A DNA stretch of 64,000 nucleotides from Paraburkholderia podalyriae (GCF_014397785.1 NZ_VZQQ01000005.1:1-64000), one strand, 5' to 3'. Numbered from the stretch's first letter, positions 44,721-54,111 are shown. Notes: generated by a model not told the origin, from the sequence alone. Numbers and translations are program-made.

Positions 44721-46181
44721 ATGGAGCACCCCGAAACAACAGAAAGGCAACACGGGAATCCGGCGCAAGAGCCAGGCCTCGCGCCGCTGCCGGTTCCTCA
44801 CGTATACCGCGGTCGCACTGTCAACGGAAGCGCCATCAGGCACGTGTCGCGTGATCTTGGCCAAGGTTTCTGCACCCCCAGGATCGACCTTGACGACCTC
44901 GTGTGGCCGCGAGCCCAGCCCGGTCCCGCTTTCGATATTCCGATTGCGAAGGTCATCGACTTTCTCGTCGAACTGGGGCCGCGTTTGCATCTGGACGTCA
45001 ATCCGCTGATGCAGGCCGCGCTCGAGTCAATGATCAAAGTGAGTCCGCTCGGGCGACGGATTCTCGAAAACTGCTATCGCGACATTCCCAACCTTTTCGC
45101 ACGCGAGGTGATCGAGGACGAGCTGCGCGTAAGTCTTGGCGACGCGCGCCTCGTCGACGGTTGGGTGGCACGCACGCTGCGCGGGCGCCCGAGTCGTCTA
45201 CGCGCGTTTCCACCGCGCCTCGTACATGTTCTCGCAGGCAACTCGCCGATGGTCGCAGCCATGACGGTCATGCGCGCGGCGCTGACGAAAGGCGTCCATC
45301 TGCTCAAGCTGCCTTCGAACGATCTTTTCACGGCCACGGCAATTCTGCGCACGATGGCCGACATCGACCCGGATCATCCCGTCACCCAGTCGTTTTCGGC
45401 TGCGTATTGGCGCGGTGGAGACGAAAATGTCGAGTCGATTCTTTATCGTCCGCAGTACTTCGACAAGATTGTCGTGTGGGGCGGCGACAGCGCGGTTCGG
45501 CATGTGATGCGCTACGCTGGCCCCGGGCTCGAACTGGTCGCGTTCGATCCGAAGGTATCTATCTCGCTGGTCGGCCGTGAAGCCTTTGCATCCGACGAGA
45601 TACTGCGCGACGTCGCGCGTGCCGGCGCAGCCGATGTGCTGTCGTTCAACCAGGACGCGTGCAATGCGAGCCGGTATCAATTCATCGAAGGCGACGAGGA
45701 CGACGCCGACCGCTATGCCGAGCAACTGGCGCTGGCACTCGGCCAGGACTTTCGCTATGGCGACGGTCAGGGCCCGCTGGTGCCCAGCGATATTCGCGAA
45801 GCGGTCGATGTGCTGCGTGAGATGGAGCCGCTCTACCGGGTGTTCGGCGGATACGACGGCAAGGGGCTCGTCATTCGGTCGGAAGAAATGGTCGATTTTC
45901 ATCCCATTTGCAAGACCGTCAACGTCGTTCCCGTGGCAAGCCTGCGCGACGGTGCGCGCTATGCGACCGTCGCCACGCAAACGGTCGGCATCTATCCGCC
46001 GCACCGGGTCACAGAGGTGCGCGACGCGCTCGCGTGCGCTGGCGTGCAACGCATCGTGGCGCTGGGCGAGTCTATTTCAGATGGGGTTGGCGGCTATCCG
46101 CATGACGGCATGTTCCCGATCCATCGATTCATGAAATGGGTCTCGGAGGAATCGGGCCCGAATCCGGAGGAGACGCAATAA
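44721..46181 (+). CDS. LuxC-like acyl-CoA/acyl-protein reductase
   Basis: The product has 486 residues, as LuxC. It has RLVHVLAGNSPMVAAMTVMR, GVHLLKLPSNDLFTATAILR, IVVWGGDSAVRHVMRYAGPG and the thiolate site SFNQDACNASRYQFIEGD with the likely acyl-accepting cysteine at residue 314. LuxC enzymes reduce an activated acyl thioester to the aldehyde with NADPH, in complex with the LuxE ligase. Luciferase (LuxAB) and the LuxD thioesterase are absent here. Its TAA overlaps the ATG of the first LuxE-like gene (TAATG), so the two are coupled as in true fatty-acid reductase complexes. The acid substrate is unknown. Confidence 0.85.
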   Translation: MEHPETTERQHGNPAQEPGLAPLPVPHVYRGRTVNGSAIRHVSRDLGQGFCTPRIDLDDLVWPRAQPGPAFDIPIAKVIDFLVELGPRLHLDVNPLMQAALESMIKVSPLGRRILENCYRDIPNLFAREVIEDELRVSLGDARLVDGWVARTLRGRPSRLRAFPPRLVHVLAGNSPMVAAMTVMRAALTKGVHLLKLPSNDLFTATAILRTMADIDPDHPVTQSFSAAYWRGGDENVESILYRPQYFDKIVVWGGDSAVRHVMRYAGPGLELVAFDPKVSISLVGREAFASDEILRDVARAGAADVLSFNQDACNASRYQFIEGDEDDADRYAEQLALALGQDFRYGDGQGPLVPSDIREAVDVLREMEPLYRVFGGYDGKGLVIRSEEMVDFHPICKTVNVVPVASLRDGARYATVATQTVGIYPPHRVTEVRDALACAGVQRIVALGESISDGVGGYPHDGMFPIHRFMKWVSEESGPNPEETQ

Positions 46182-47566
46182 TGCAAGCCCTTTCCGCGCT
46201 GCTCCAACTCACGGATCTTCGAGACCCCTTCCGCAACGCGCCGGAAAACCTCCATGCCGCGCAACTGCAAGCCGTGCGCGAGCGCTTCATGCAGCGTCGG
46301 CAGCAGATTCGCATTCTCGACAGGCGGGCCAGCGAAGCCGGCGTGACGGAAGTGAAGAGCATGAGTGACGCCGTGCCATTGCTTTTTGCCGACTCCGTCT
46401 ACAAGAGCTATCCCGATTCGTTCATCGAGCAGGGAAAATGGCGCCACCTCACAGCGTGGCTTCAAACGCTCACAACCCGCAAGATCGACGGAGTCGACTA
46501 CGGCACGATTGCCGATCTCGACGACTGGATCAATGCGCTGCGTCGAAACGGCCACTACGTGATGAGCTCGAGCGGAACCTCGGGCAAGCAGTCCTTTATT
46601 TACCAGAGCGAAGCCGACCGCGAACTCGGCTGGCGCCTCCTCTCCCAAGGCATTCGCTGGGCGGCGAGCGGCATGCGCGATCCGTCGCGTCGCTATCCCG
46701 TGTTCCTTCTGACGCCCTCCTCCGGCTCTTACACCGGAACGGAGCGCATGGCGAAATTCGCCGAATCGATTGCGATGCCGGGAGACATTCACTACATGTC
46801 GGATGTGCCGCAAAGCGCCGCGCACACCACGCGCATGGCACGCATGCGGCGGGCCATCGCGGACGGCACCGCGCTCCCCAGTGAAATCGAAGCCTTCCAG
46901 AATGAAAGTCGAGAACGCAGCGAACGCGTACAAGCCGATTTCCGGCAGTTCATCGACCAACTGCTCCAACGCCGTCACGAGCCCATGTTCATCATGGGCA
47001 TGATGGGCATGCTTTACCAGATCGTCGCCACGGCGCGCCAGCGTGGCATTCCCGACGCCGACTTTCACCCCGACACGATCATCAGTATCGGCGGCGGCAA
47101 GAAAGGTGCAAACCTGCCGGAAGACTTCCAGCAACAGTGCGAGCGCTTCTTCAACTTCAACGCGACCAACTTCAACGACGGCTACGGCATGGGCGAAGTA
47201 TCGGGCTTTTGCCCGTGGTTTCATGAAGCGAAGGCGTGGACGGTCCCGCCGTGGCTCGTCCCGCTGGTGCTCGACTCGACCGGCGAACAACTGCTTAATC
47301 CTGCGGACGGGAAAGGCATCGTCGAGGGACGGCTCGGCGTGATCGACCTGCTCGCGGATGGGCGCTGGGGCGGCGTGATCAGCGGCGACAAGGTCACCGT
47401 GGAGTTCGGTCACGGCATCGACGGCGTGCGCACGCCCATCATTCGCGACGTGATGCGCTACAAGGATTTGCCGGGCGGCGACGACAAGCTGTCCTGCGCG
47501 GGAACGATCGACGCCTACGTCCGCGGAGAGATCGCCGACATGACCGAGGCCCGGACCGTCAACTAA
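46181..47566 (+). CDS. LuxE-like acyl-protein synthetase, paralogue 1
   Basis: The product has 461 residues. ATG 46181 follows GGAGGAG. It shows SVYKSYPDSFIEQGKWRHLT, the adenylation loop YVMSSSGTSGKQSFIYQSEA (SSGTSGK, ATP-binding), the motif NDGYGMGEVSGFCPWF, and near the C-terminus DKLSCAGTIDAYVRGEI, whose cysteine matches the position of the acylated residue of LuxE. It would activate a carboxylic acid with ATP and hand the acyl group to LuxC. It is longer than classical LuxE (about 370), with an N-terminal helical part. Confidence 0.85.
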   Translation: MQALSALLQLTDLRDPFRNAPENLHAAQLQAVRERFMQRRQQIRILDRRASEAGVTEVKSMSDAVPLLFADSVYKSYPDSFIEQGKWRHLTAWLQTLTTRKIDGVDYGTIADLDDWINALRRNGHYVMSSSGTSGKQSFIYQSEADRELGWRLLSQGIRWAASGMRDPSRRYPVFLLTPSSGSYTGTERMAKFAESIAMPGDIHYMSDVPQSAAHTTRMARMRRAIADGTALPSEIEAFQNESRERSERVQADFRQFIDQLLQRRHEPMFIMGMMGMLYQIVATARQRGIPDADFHPDTIISIGGGKKGANLPEDFQQQCERFFNFNATNFNDGYGMGEVSGFCPWFHEAKAWTVPPWLVPLVLDSTGEQLLNPADGKGIVEGRLGVIDLLADGRWGGVISGDKVTVEFGHGIDGVRTPIIRDVMRYKDLPGGDDKLSCAGTIDAYVRGEIADMTEARTVN

Positions 47567-47570
47567 ATCG

Positions 47571-48455
47571 ATGTTTCCTACTGATCTGAAACCCAATTCG
47601 ACAATGACTGAAACCAAGACACACCCAGCCGTGTGGTTCATTACCGGCGTTTCGTCCGGCTTCGGCCGTTCCCTTGCGCAGGCGGTCCTCGCCGGTGGGG
47701 ACAAAGTGGTCGGGACCGTTCGGAATGACGCACAGATCACGCCGTTCGACAATCTCGCACCCGGACGCGCGCACGGCGTGCTGCTTGACGTGACCGACGC
47801 GGCAGCGGTGCCTCGCGCCGTCGCGCAGGCCATCGAGCGCGCGGGCGCCATCGACGTACTCGTCAACAATGCCGGCTACGGTCTGTTCGGCGCACTCGAA
47901 GAGGTCTCCGACGCGCAAGCACGTCAGCTGTTCGATACCAACGTGTTTGGAACGGTCAACGTGATACGCGCCGTACTGCCTCATTTTCGCGAGCGCAATC
48001 GCGGTCATATCGTGAACTTCTCGTCGGTCGCGGGCGTGATCGGCATCGCGGGCTGCAGTTTCTATTGCGCTTCGAAGCACGCGATCGAAGGGCTTTCGGA
48101 ATCGCTCGCTCAGGAACTGAGTCCGTTCGGGATTCGTGTGACCGTGGTCGAGCCGGGTGGCTTCCGCACCAATTTCGCAGGCGGATCGCTGAAGTGGAGC
48201 GAGGTCGAATCACCCGTCTATACGGAGACCGTGGGCAAGATGCGCCGTTACATGAGCAGCTACCACGGCACGCAGACGGGCGATCCGGCCAAGGCTGCCG
48301 ACGCCATCGTGCGCGCGGTTTCCGCAGACGTCCCACCGCTGCGGCTACCACTTGGTCCGGACGCCGTCGACGTCGTTCGGAAGAAACTTTCGTCCGTGCA
48401 AGAGAACCTCGAAGCGTGGCTCGACGTGTCGAGTTCCACCAGCTTCGACCACTGA
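47571..48455 (+). CDS. short-chain dehydrogenase between the two LuxE-like genes
   Basis: The product has 294 residues. It has VWFITGVSSGFGRSLAQAVL (TGxxxGxG), LVNNAGYGLFGALEEV, FSSVAGVIGIAGCSFYCASK (catalytic Ser and Tyr-x3-Lys) and VVEPGGFRTNFAGG, the SDR pattern of the oxidoreductase subgroup with long C-terminus. It starts four bases after LuxE-like 1 and is followed after 30 bases by LuxE-like 2, so it shares their transcript. It might reduce the aldehyde made by the LuxC complex to an alcohol. ATG 47604 is an alternative start. Confidence 0.88.
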   Translation: MFPTDLKPNSTMTETKTHPAVWFITGVSSGFGRSLAQAVLAGGDKVVGTVRNDAQITPFDNLAPGRAHGVLLDVTDAAAVPRAVAQAIERAGAIDVLVNNAGYGLFGALEEVSDAQARQLFDTNVFGTVNVIRAVLPHFRERNRGHIVNFSSVAGVIGIAGCSFYCASKHAIEGLSESLAQELSPFGIRVTVVEPGGFRTNFAGGSLKWSEVESPVYTETVGKMRRYMSSYHGTQTGDPAKAADAIVRAVSADVPPLRLPLGPDAVDVVRKKLSSVQENLEAWLDVSSSTSFDH

Positions 48456-48485
48456 CGCCTGGCAACTCATAGCCCTGGAGACGAC

Positions 48486-49850
48486 ATGTCCGCTTTGGAC
48501 CCGTTCTACGCAATGCTGCGCGGTGAAAGCGACCCGTTTCGCGATCACCCCGAGAACCTTCGCGACCTTCAGCTCGTTGCCATGAAAGAGCGCTTCGCCG
48601 AGCGCCGCGAACAGATCAGGCTACTGCGCCGCAGAGCGGAAGATGTCGGCGTCAACGAGGTTGCCCGCCATCAAGATATGGTGCCTCTGCTGTTCGCGCA
48701 TCAGATCTACAAGAGCTACCCCGAGTCATTCATCGATGCCGGCCGCTGGAAGCATCTTTCGGCATGGCTGCAAACGCTATCGAGCAAACGGGTGGCTGAA
48801 GTCGATCTGGACGGCGCGGACAATGTCGACGCATGGATGGACCGTCTGCGCACAGCAGGACACCATGTTTTCAGCTCGAGCGGCACATCCGGCAAGTGCA
48901 GCTTCATCAGTCAGACGCAAGCCGATCTCGACAATGTCACCGAGTCGTGCGTGAAACTGGGGGTCTACGGCAACGCAATGATCCGAAGAGATTTCGGCAA
49001 GCGCCCGGCTTTCCTTATGATGCCGCCTGCCGGCGCGCATCGGCATATCGAACCGGTACTGAACGCAGCGCAACGGCTCGGCGCGGAAACCACGCTGATG
49101 TTCGACGAACCGGTGCTCGCATCCGCAACGATTTCGATGGGCCGCATGCGCCGCGCAATGGCCGACGGCTCCGCGAAACCGAGCGAGGTCGCGGCGTTTC
49201 AGGAGCAGGCGGTGGCGCGCCAGCGCCATACCGGCAGGATGATCGACCGGTTTCTCGACAAGCTAACCGCGCAGCGCGAAGTTCCGGTGCTCGTCCAGGG
49301 CAACTGGTCGTTGCACTGGACGCTCGTGGAGCGCGCCCGCCAGCGCGGCATTGCCGATGGCATCTGCCATCCGGATACAGTGATCACCACCGGTGGCGGA
49401 TTGAAGGGCACCTCGGCCCCCGCCGACTATCGGGAGCAGATCATCCGCTTCTACGGCATTCGTGCCGAGAACGTCCAGAATAGTTATGGCATGTCCGAGA
49501 TGATCGGAACCGGCCCCTGGTCGGAAGTTGCGCAAGGCTATGCAATCTGCCCGTGGATCGTCCCGTTCGTCCTCGACAAGGCGGGAGAGCAATTGCTGAA
49601 TCCTTCGGATGGACTGGGCGTTGTTGAGGGGCGCTTCGCGTTTTTCGACCTGCTGGCCGAAGGCTACTGGGGTGGCTTCATCACTGGCGACAAGGTCGTG
49701 GTCGACTTTTCACCGGCGGGGAACACCGACGGCCTGCAAGGGCCGCTGGTTCGTCAGGTCGGCCGCTACGCCGATCTCGAAGAAGGCGAAGACAAGCTCT
49801 CGTGCGCCGGCACGATGGAGTCGTATGTACGTGGCATGATCAACGTTTGA
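48486..49850 (+). CDS. LuxE-like acyl-protein synthetase, paralogue 2
   Basis: The product has 454 residues and is clearly related to paralogue 1: QIYKSYPESFIDAGRWKHLS, HHVFSSSGTSGKCSFISQTQ (SSGTSGK), NSYGMSEMIGTGPWSEVAQG and DKLSCAGTMESYVRGMI with the C-terminal cysteine. GGAGA precedes the start. Two ligases for one reductase suggest either a heteromeric ligase or two acid substrates. The stop is followed after 20 bases by a strong GC stem. Confidence 0.85.
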   Translation: MSALDPFYAMLRGESDPFRDHPENLRDLQLVAMKERFAERREQIRLLRRRAEDVGVNEVARHQDMVPLLFAHQIYKSYPESFIDAGRWKHLSAWLQTLSSKRVAEVDLDGADNVDAWMDRLRTAGHHVFSSSGTSGKCSFISQTQADLDNVTESCVKLGVYGNAMIRRDFGKRPAFLMMPPAGAHRHIEPVLNAAQRLGAETTLMFDEPVLASATISMGRMRRAMADGSAKPSEVAAFQEQAVARQRHTGRMIDRFLDKLTAQREVPVLVQGNWSLHWTLVERARQRGIADGICHPDTVITTGGGLKGTSAPADYREQIIRFYGIRAENVQNSYGMSEMIGTGPWSEVAQGYAICPWIVPFVLDKAGEQLLNPSDGLGVVEGRFAFFDLLAEGYWGGFITGDKVVVDFSPAGNTDGLQGPLVRQVGRYADLEEGEDKLSCAGTMESYVRGMINV

Positions 49851-49869
49851 GCCCTGCTGCGCGCGGTCC

Positions 49870-49908
49870 GAGCCCCAGGGGCGCCATCACTGGCGCCCCC
49901 TGGGGCTC
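49870..49908 (+). terminator. strong stem-loop after the LuxC/LuxE operon
   Basis: GAGCCCCAGGGGCGCC (49870-49885) pairs with GGCGCCCCCTGGGGCTC (49892-49908) with one bulged base around ATCACT. No T-run follows, so it may act as a rho-assisted end or as an mRNA-stability element for the luxC-like operon. Confidence 0.6.
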
Positions 49909-49951
49909 ATGAGTATACTGATGTCCTGATTCCGTCATCAAACACTCCCCG

Positions 49952-50662
49952 ATGTACAAATCTATGTCAGTTCAGGCTCCCAACGGAGCCTCGCGGCTCG
50001 CTGCGGCGGACAAACCTCGAACGGCTGGCCGGCCCACCCACGACGATGCAGTTCAGTTGCGCGAGCGGCTGCTCGAGGCCGCCAAATCCGTGTTCATCAG
50101 AGAGGGTTTCGGCGCCGCCAGGGTCGAGGAGATCGCATCGCTGGCTGGCGTCAGCAAAACGACCGTCTATCGCCAGTTCGGCACGAAGGAGGAGCTTTTT
50201 CGCTCCATCGTCTGGCGCGGGATGGCCGATCTACGCGGCAAGATCTCGGAGCACCTGGAACCGGGCCGCGATTTCTCGACGAACCTGGCATCCCTTATCG
50301 ATGCGCTCGTCGAACACATGGCCATACCGGACAGCATGCACACTTCACGCATGGTCATTGGCGAGGCGATTCGCTTTCCCGATGTCGCAAAGCAGTTTCT
50401 GCGGTTCGTGGTGACGATGCTGGAGCCGCTAACCGGCGTTCTGGAAGCCGCCGCGGTCAGCGGCGTGATCGCCATCGACGATCCCTCGAGCGCGGCGCGC
50501 GATCTTCTCACATTGGTCACAGGTGCGCCCGAAGTGCATCTCGCGGTTCAGACCACCCGTTCCGAACGGAAACGCCGGGCTGAGCGGATTCATCGGCTTC
50601 TGTTGACAGCGTGGAAGTACCGTGCGGCACTGGATAAGGTTCGAGCCCGGTCAATGCCGTAA
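49952..50662 (+). CDS. TetR family transcriptional regulator
   Basis: The product has 236 residues. A polar N-terminal arm is followed by the TetR HTH: LLEAAKSVFIREGFGAARVE, EIASLAGVSKTTVYRQFGTK, EELFRSIVWRGMADLR. The C-terminal ligand domain is divergent (MEPLTG-type C-terminal region). ATG 49952 or 49964 may be used; neither has a clear Shine-Dalgarno site. It lies behind the LuxE-like 2 gene and its stem-loop, and faces the thioesterase, so it may govern the LuxC operon, the thioesterase/OYE genes, or both. Confidence 0.88.
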   Translation: MYKSMSVQAPNGASRLAAADKPRTAGRPTHDDAVQLRERLLEAAKSVFIREGFGAARVEEIASLAGVSKTTVYRQFGTKEELFRSIVWRGMADLRGKISEHLEPGRDFSTNLASLIDALVEHMAIPDSMHTSRMVIGEAIRFPDVAKQFLRFVVTMLEPLTGVLEAAAVSGVIAIDDPSSAARDLLTLVTGAPEVHLAVQTTRSERKRRAERIHRLLLTAWKYRAALDKVRARSMP

Positions 50663-50694
50663 CGTTCGCGCGGCATCCGGGTATCGTCGACGCA

Positions 50695-51159
50695 CTAGCT
50701 GTCAATTTCACCCATCACCTGGAATTGCCCCGACGCCTGGGCGATGCATTTTGCATTCGCCCAGATCCGGCAGTCGGAGAAAATCACCCGCTTTCCCGAA
50801 CGTAGAACGTCGACGTGTGCTTCCACCCAGTCGCCCGGCTCCGCGTTTCCCATGAAATTGACCGTCAAGCCCGTCGTCAACACCCTGACGGCTGGTTGAC
50901 GCGAATACTTGCTCGCCCACGTGATGGCGGTGTCTGCCAGCATGCAAACAGCGCCCCCGTGCATCATCTGGCCAAGGTTTCGATGCGCCTCGCGAACGTA
51001 CATGCCGACGACGTGTCCGCGCTCGCTCTTGCGAAAGTAGGTAGGTCCGAACATCCGATGGAAGGGACCGAACTCCGGCATCAATGCGAAGCCCTCCGGG
51101 ATGAGCTTTGCGCCGCTGTCTTCGAGCACGTCTACCGCCAATGAGTCTGCTTGCTCCAA
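50695..51159 (-). CDS. hotdog-fold thioesterase (PaaI type)
   Basis: The product has about 154 residues. It includes NLGQMMHGGAVCMLADTAIT with the HGG hotdog-thioesterase motif, VRVLTTGLTVNFMGNAEPGD and VDVLRSGKRVIFSDCRIW. It hydrolyses acyl-CoA thioesters in the cytosol, probably releasing stalled intermediates of the neighbouring pathway. No ATG is near the fold start. TTG 51159 lies six bases behind AGGAGG and is taken as the start. It is divergent from the old yellow enzyme gene. Confidence 0.82.
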   Translation of the reverse strand: MEQADSLAVDVLEDSGAKLIPEGFALMPEFGPFHRMFGPTYFRKSERGHVVGMYVREAHRNLGQMMHGGAVCMLADTAITWASKYSRQPAVRVLTTGLTVNFMGNAEPGDWVEAHVDVLRSGKRVIFSDCRIWANAKCIAQASGQFQVMGEIDS

Positions 51160-51257
51160 TGCAATCCTCCTGTTCAACGCCGCCTGCGCGACGACGCCAA
51201 TATTGCTTTTTCATCGATAGAACATAGCGTATCATTATTCGCACACAAGTCAAATAT

Positions 51258-52421
51258 GTGAATGCCACTATGGATACCGCTTCACTCTTTTCGCCCCTCA
51301 CCGTGCGCGGGGTCACGCTTGCCAACCGTATCGTCATGTCACCCATGACTCGTGGCTTTTCGCCGAACGGATTGCCCGGTATTGACGTCGCCGCCTACTA
51401 CAAGCGGCGTGCGCAGGGCGAGACAGGCCTGATCATCACGGAAGGCGTTGGCGTCGATCATCCGGCGGCGCTCGGCGAAGCCGGACTCGGAGAAAATTCG
51501 ATTCCAGTGCTTGCCGGAGAGGAATCAGTTGCCGCGTGGCGACGCGTGACGGACGAAGTTCACGCTAGCGGCGGAATCATCTTTCCTCAGTTGTGGCATA
51601 TGGGACCCATGAAAGAGGCGAATACGGGCCCCTTCCCGGCCGCCTCGCCACTGCGCCCATCGGGACTGTGGGGACCGGAAGGACGAACGACATCGCTCAA
51701 CGCAGGTTACATGGAGCGCGTCATGCCGCCAACGCGCCCGATGACCGATGCCGAGATCGCGGACGTCATTGCAGCCTATGGTCGAAGCGCGCGCTATGCG
51801 GCGGCCGCCGGCTTCGATGGCATCGCGATTCACGGAGCTCACGGCTATCTGATCGACGCTTTTCTGTGGGCAGAAACCAATCAACGCACGGATCGATGGG
51901 GTAAGGATCTCACGGCGCGCAGCCGCTTCGCCGCAGAAGTTGTCCGTGCAATCCGCGAAGCGATCGGCGCGACGATGCCTATCACGTTCCGCTTCTCCCA
52001 GTGGAAGCAGCAGGATTTCCGCGCGCGTCTCGCCAACGACCCGCACGAACTCGAGCACATTCTCGCGCCGCTCGCGGATGCTGGCGTCGACGTCTTCGAG
52101 GCGAGCACCCGCTATTTCAACCGGGCGGAATTCGCGGGTTCAGAGATGAATCTCGCCGGTTGGGTGAAGAAGGTAACCGGCAAGCTTTCGATGACTGTTG
52201 GTGGGATCGGCATTAACAAGGGCTACTACGATTCAATGGCCGGGGCCGCGACATCGGCGCAGCCCGACCTCACTGCCCTGCTCGATCGTTTCTCACGCAG
52301 CGAGTTCGATCTTATTGGCGTGGGACGCTCGCTTCTACATGATCCGAACTGGGCGCGGCGCGTACGGCTTGGCGAGCCGTTCCTCGGGTTCAGCAACGAC
52401 TCTCTCGAACACCTCACCTGA
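51258..52421 (+). CDS. old yellow enzyme family NADH:flavin oxidoreductase
   Basis: The product has 387 residues. The TIM barrel starts LFSPLTVRGVTLANRIVMSP and has MTRGFSPNGLPGIDVAAYYK, GIIFPQLWHMGP, GFDGIAIHGAHGYLIDAFLW (HGAHGYL substrate and FMN site), FDLIGVGRSLLHDP. OYEs reduce C=C bonds conjugated to carbonyl or nitro groups using FMN. GTG 51258 or ATG 51270 may be the start. The AT-rich 51220-51257 ahead is its promoter region, shared with the thioesterase. Confidence 0.92.
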   Translation: MNATMDTASLFSPLTVRGVTLANRIVMSPMTRGFSPNGLPGIDVAAYYKRRAQGETGLIITEGVGVDHPAALGEAGLGENSIPVLAGEESVAAWRRVTDEVHASGGIIFPQLWHMGPMKEANTGPFPAASPLRPSGLWGPEGRTTSLNAGYMERVMPPTRPMTDAEIADVIAAYGRSARYAAAAGFDGIAIHGAHGYLIDAFLWAETNQRTDRWGKDLTARSRFAAEVVRAIREAIGATMPITFRFSQWKQQDFRARLANDPHELEHILAPLADAGVDVFEASTRYFNRAEFAGSEMNLAGWVKKVTGKLSMTVGGIGINKGYYDSMAGAATSAQPDLTALLDRFSRSEFDLIGVGRSLLHDPNWARRVRLGEPFLGFSNDSLEHLT

Positions 52422-52483
52422 AACGCGATTTGCAGTTGGCGCCCTTGACTCGGGCGTCAACTGCTATTTCCGGTTCGGGATCT

Positions 52484-53179
52484 TTACGTACGCCCGGTGA
52501 CAGGAATCAACGCACCGGTCACCCCCGACGCGGCGCCAGACGCCAGAAAGAGAATCACGTCGGCGATTTCTTCAGGCCGCACCCAGCGGGAAAAGTCAGC
52601 GTCGGGCATATCCTTGCGGTTCTGTGGCGTATCGATGATGCCTGGCAAGATTGCGTTGACGGTAATGGAACGGCCTTTGAGTTCTTCGGCCAGCGCCTCA
52701 GTCAAACGCATCACCCCCGACTTCGAGGCCGCATACGCTCCCATGCCCGCGCCCGCCTTCAGCGCAGCGCCGGCTCCAATATTGATGATGCGGCCGCCCT
52801 CCGCGCTGCCGGCAATGTGGTCGAGTGCCGCTTTCGACGCAGTCGCCGCCGTGCGCACGTTCGTCCGGTACATCAGATCCCATGTGTCGAGACTGCCGTC
52901 CGCCAGCGTTTCCCAGCGGAAGCCTCCCGCTATGTTGACGATCGCGTCGAGCTTGCCAAGCTGCTCGACGACCGCGGAGAGCGCCGAGCGCGCCGCATCG
53001 AGATCAGTTAGCTCGACGCCTCCTCGCCACCAGGATGCGTGCAGCTGCTCCGCGCTCGCGTTCTCCGGCTCGAGCGCCTTGTCGATCAGCGCGACCTTCC
53101 AGCCGTTCTCGGCAAACACGCGACCAACCGTGCGCCCAAGCGAGCCGAATCCACCCGTTATCGCCACTACCCGTTGCAT
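52484..53179 (-). CDS. short-chain dehydrogenase/reductase
   Basis: The product has 231 residues. It shows VVAITGGFGSLGRTVGRVFA (TGGxGxLG), IVNIAGGFRWETL, IINIGAGAALKAGAGMGAYA with YAASKSG (Tyr-x3-Lys) and DVILFLASGAASGVTGALIP. The usual catalytic serine position is alanine/glycine-rich (GAGAAL), so catalysis may depend on another residue. ATG 53179 (MQRVVAITGG) lies eight bases behind GGGAG. It is cotranscribed leftward with the crotonase gene upstream. Confidence 0.82.
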   Translation of the reverse strand: MQRVVAITGGFGSLGRTVGRVFAENGWKVALIDKALEPENASAEQLHASWWRGGVELTDLDAARSALSAVVEQLGKLDAIVNIAGGFRWETLADGSLDTWDLMYRTNVRTAATASKAALDHIAGSAEGGRIINIGAGAALKAGAGMGAYAASKSGVMRLTEALAEELKGRSITVNAILPGIIDTPQNRKDMPDADFSRWVRPEEIADVILFLASGAASGVTGALIPVTGRT

Positions 53180-53242
53180 GTGCATCACTCCCTCGCCGCG
53201 CCCGGCGCCGCCTGTACCGCTGGCGCCGGACATTGTAAAAGC

Positions 53243-54037
53243 TCAACGTCCGTTGAACACCGGCTCGCGTTTCTCGCGAAACGCGTTGACCGCCTCTTGA
53301 TGGTCTTCCGTCAGGTTCGACAGCGCCTCGTATGCAATCGACGCGTCGAGAATGGAATGCGCAAGTTGCTTCAGGCCGATGTTGATCGACGCCTTGGTCC
53401 ACTGGATGGCGCGCGAAGCGCCGCTTGCGAGACGCTTCGCCATCGCGTCGACCACGGCATCCAGCTGGTCGGCCGGTACGGCATGATTGATGAGACCCAG
53501 TCGTGCCGCCTCTTCCGCGGTGACGAGATCCCCGGTCAACAGGTATTCCTTGGCCTTCGCATAGCCCACGAGCTGCGGCCAGATCACCGCGCCGCCATCG
53601 CCCGCCACGAAGCCGACTTTCACGTGCGGATCGCCAATCTTTGCGTGATTGGCCGCGTAGCTCAGATCCGAGAACAGCGCGATCGTCGCGCCGAGACCAA
53701 TTGCATGACCGTTGATCTTGGCGATGACCGGCTTCGGACAATCCAGCATCGAGAAGACAATTTTCTTTGCACGCTGCATGCCTTCGAGAAACAGCGTGGG
53801 ATTGTCGATGACCTGCTGCATATGTTCGATATCGCCGCCCGCGCTAAAAGCCCGCCCTGCGCCCGTCAACACCACGACGCGGGTCTCGACGTCCTCGGCG
53901 ACATCGAGAAAGAGCCGTGACATCTCAATGTCCATTTGCTCGTCGAACGCGTTCAACGTTTCCGGGCGGTTCAGCGTAACGGTCAAGACGCCGCCTTCGC
54001 GTTCGAGCAATAGCGCCTTATAGTCCGAAATATTCAT
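53243..54037 (-). CDS. enoyl-CoA hydratase/isomerase (crotonase) family
   Basis: The product has 264 residues. It contains VLTGAGRAFSAGGDIEHMQQ (oxyanion hole GGD), PVIAKINGHAIGLGATIALF (second oxyanion loop), GDPHVKVGFVAGDGGAVIWP and an ending NAFREKREPVFNGR. The usual catalytic Glu of the CEL motif is replaced (GATIAL), with Asp in FVAGDGG at the second position, so isomerase, hydrolase or lyase activity is as likely as hydration. ATG 54037 is chosen; the longer upstream frame to 54463 is antisense DNA of the amidohydrolase. It sits between an SDR and the amidohydrolase on the same strand. Confidence 0.88.
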   Translation of the reverse strand: MNISDYKALLLEREGGVLTVTLNRPETLNAFDEQMDIEMSRLFLDVAEDVETRVVVLTGAGRAFSAGGDIEHMQQVIDNPTLFLEGMQRAKKIVFSMLDCPKPVIAKINGHAIGLGATIALFSDLSYAANHAKIGDPHVKVGFVAGDGGAVIWPQLVGYAKAKEYLLTGDLVTAEEAARLGLINHAVPADQLDAVVDAMAKRLASGASRAIQWTKASINIGLKQLAHSILDASIAYEALSNLTEDHQEAVNAFREKREPVFNGR

Positions 54038-54111
54038 GGCTAACCTGTTCATAATGAAGAAATCGCGTGGGACGGAAAGACCGTCTGCCGCGTCGACCGG
54101 TGCAAGGCCGA

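Noticed and set aside
44721..49850. Bioluminescence (lux) operon
   Set aside because: Only luxC- and luxE-like genes are present; luciferase subunits and the luxD acyltransferase are missing.
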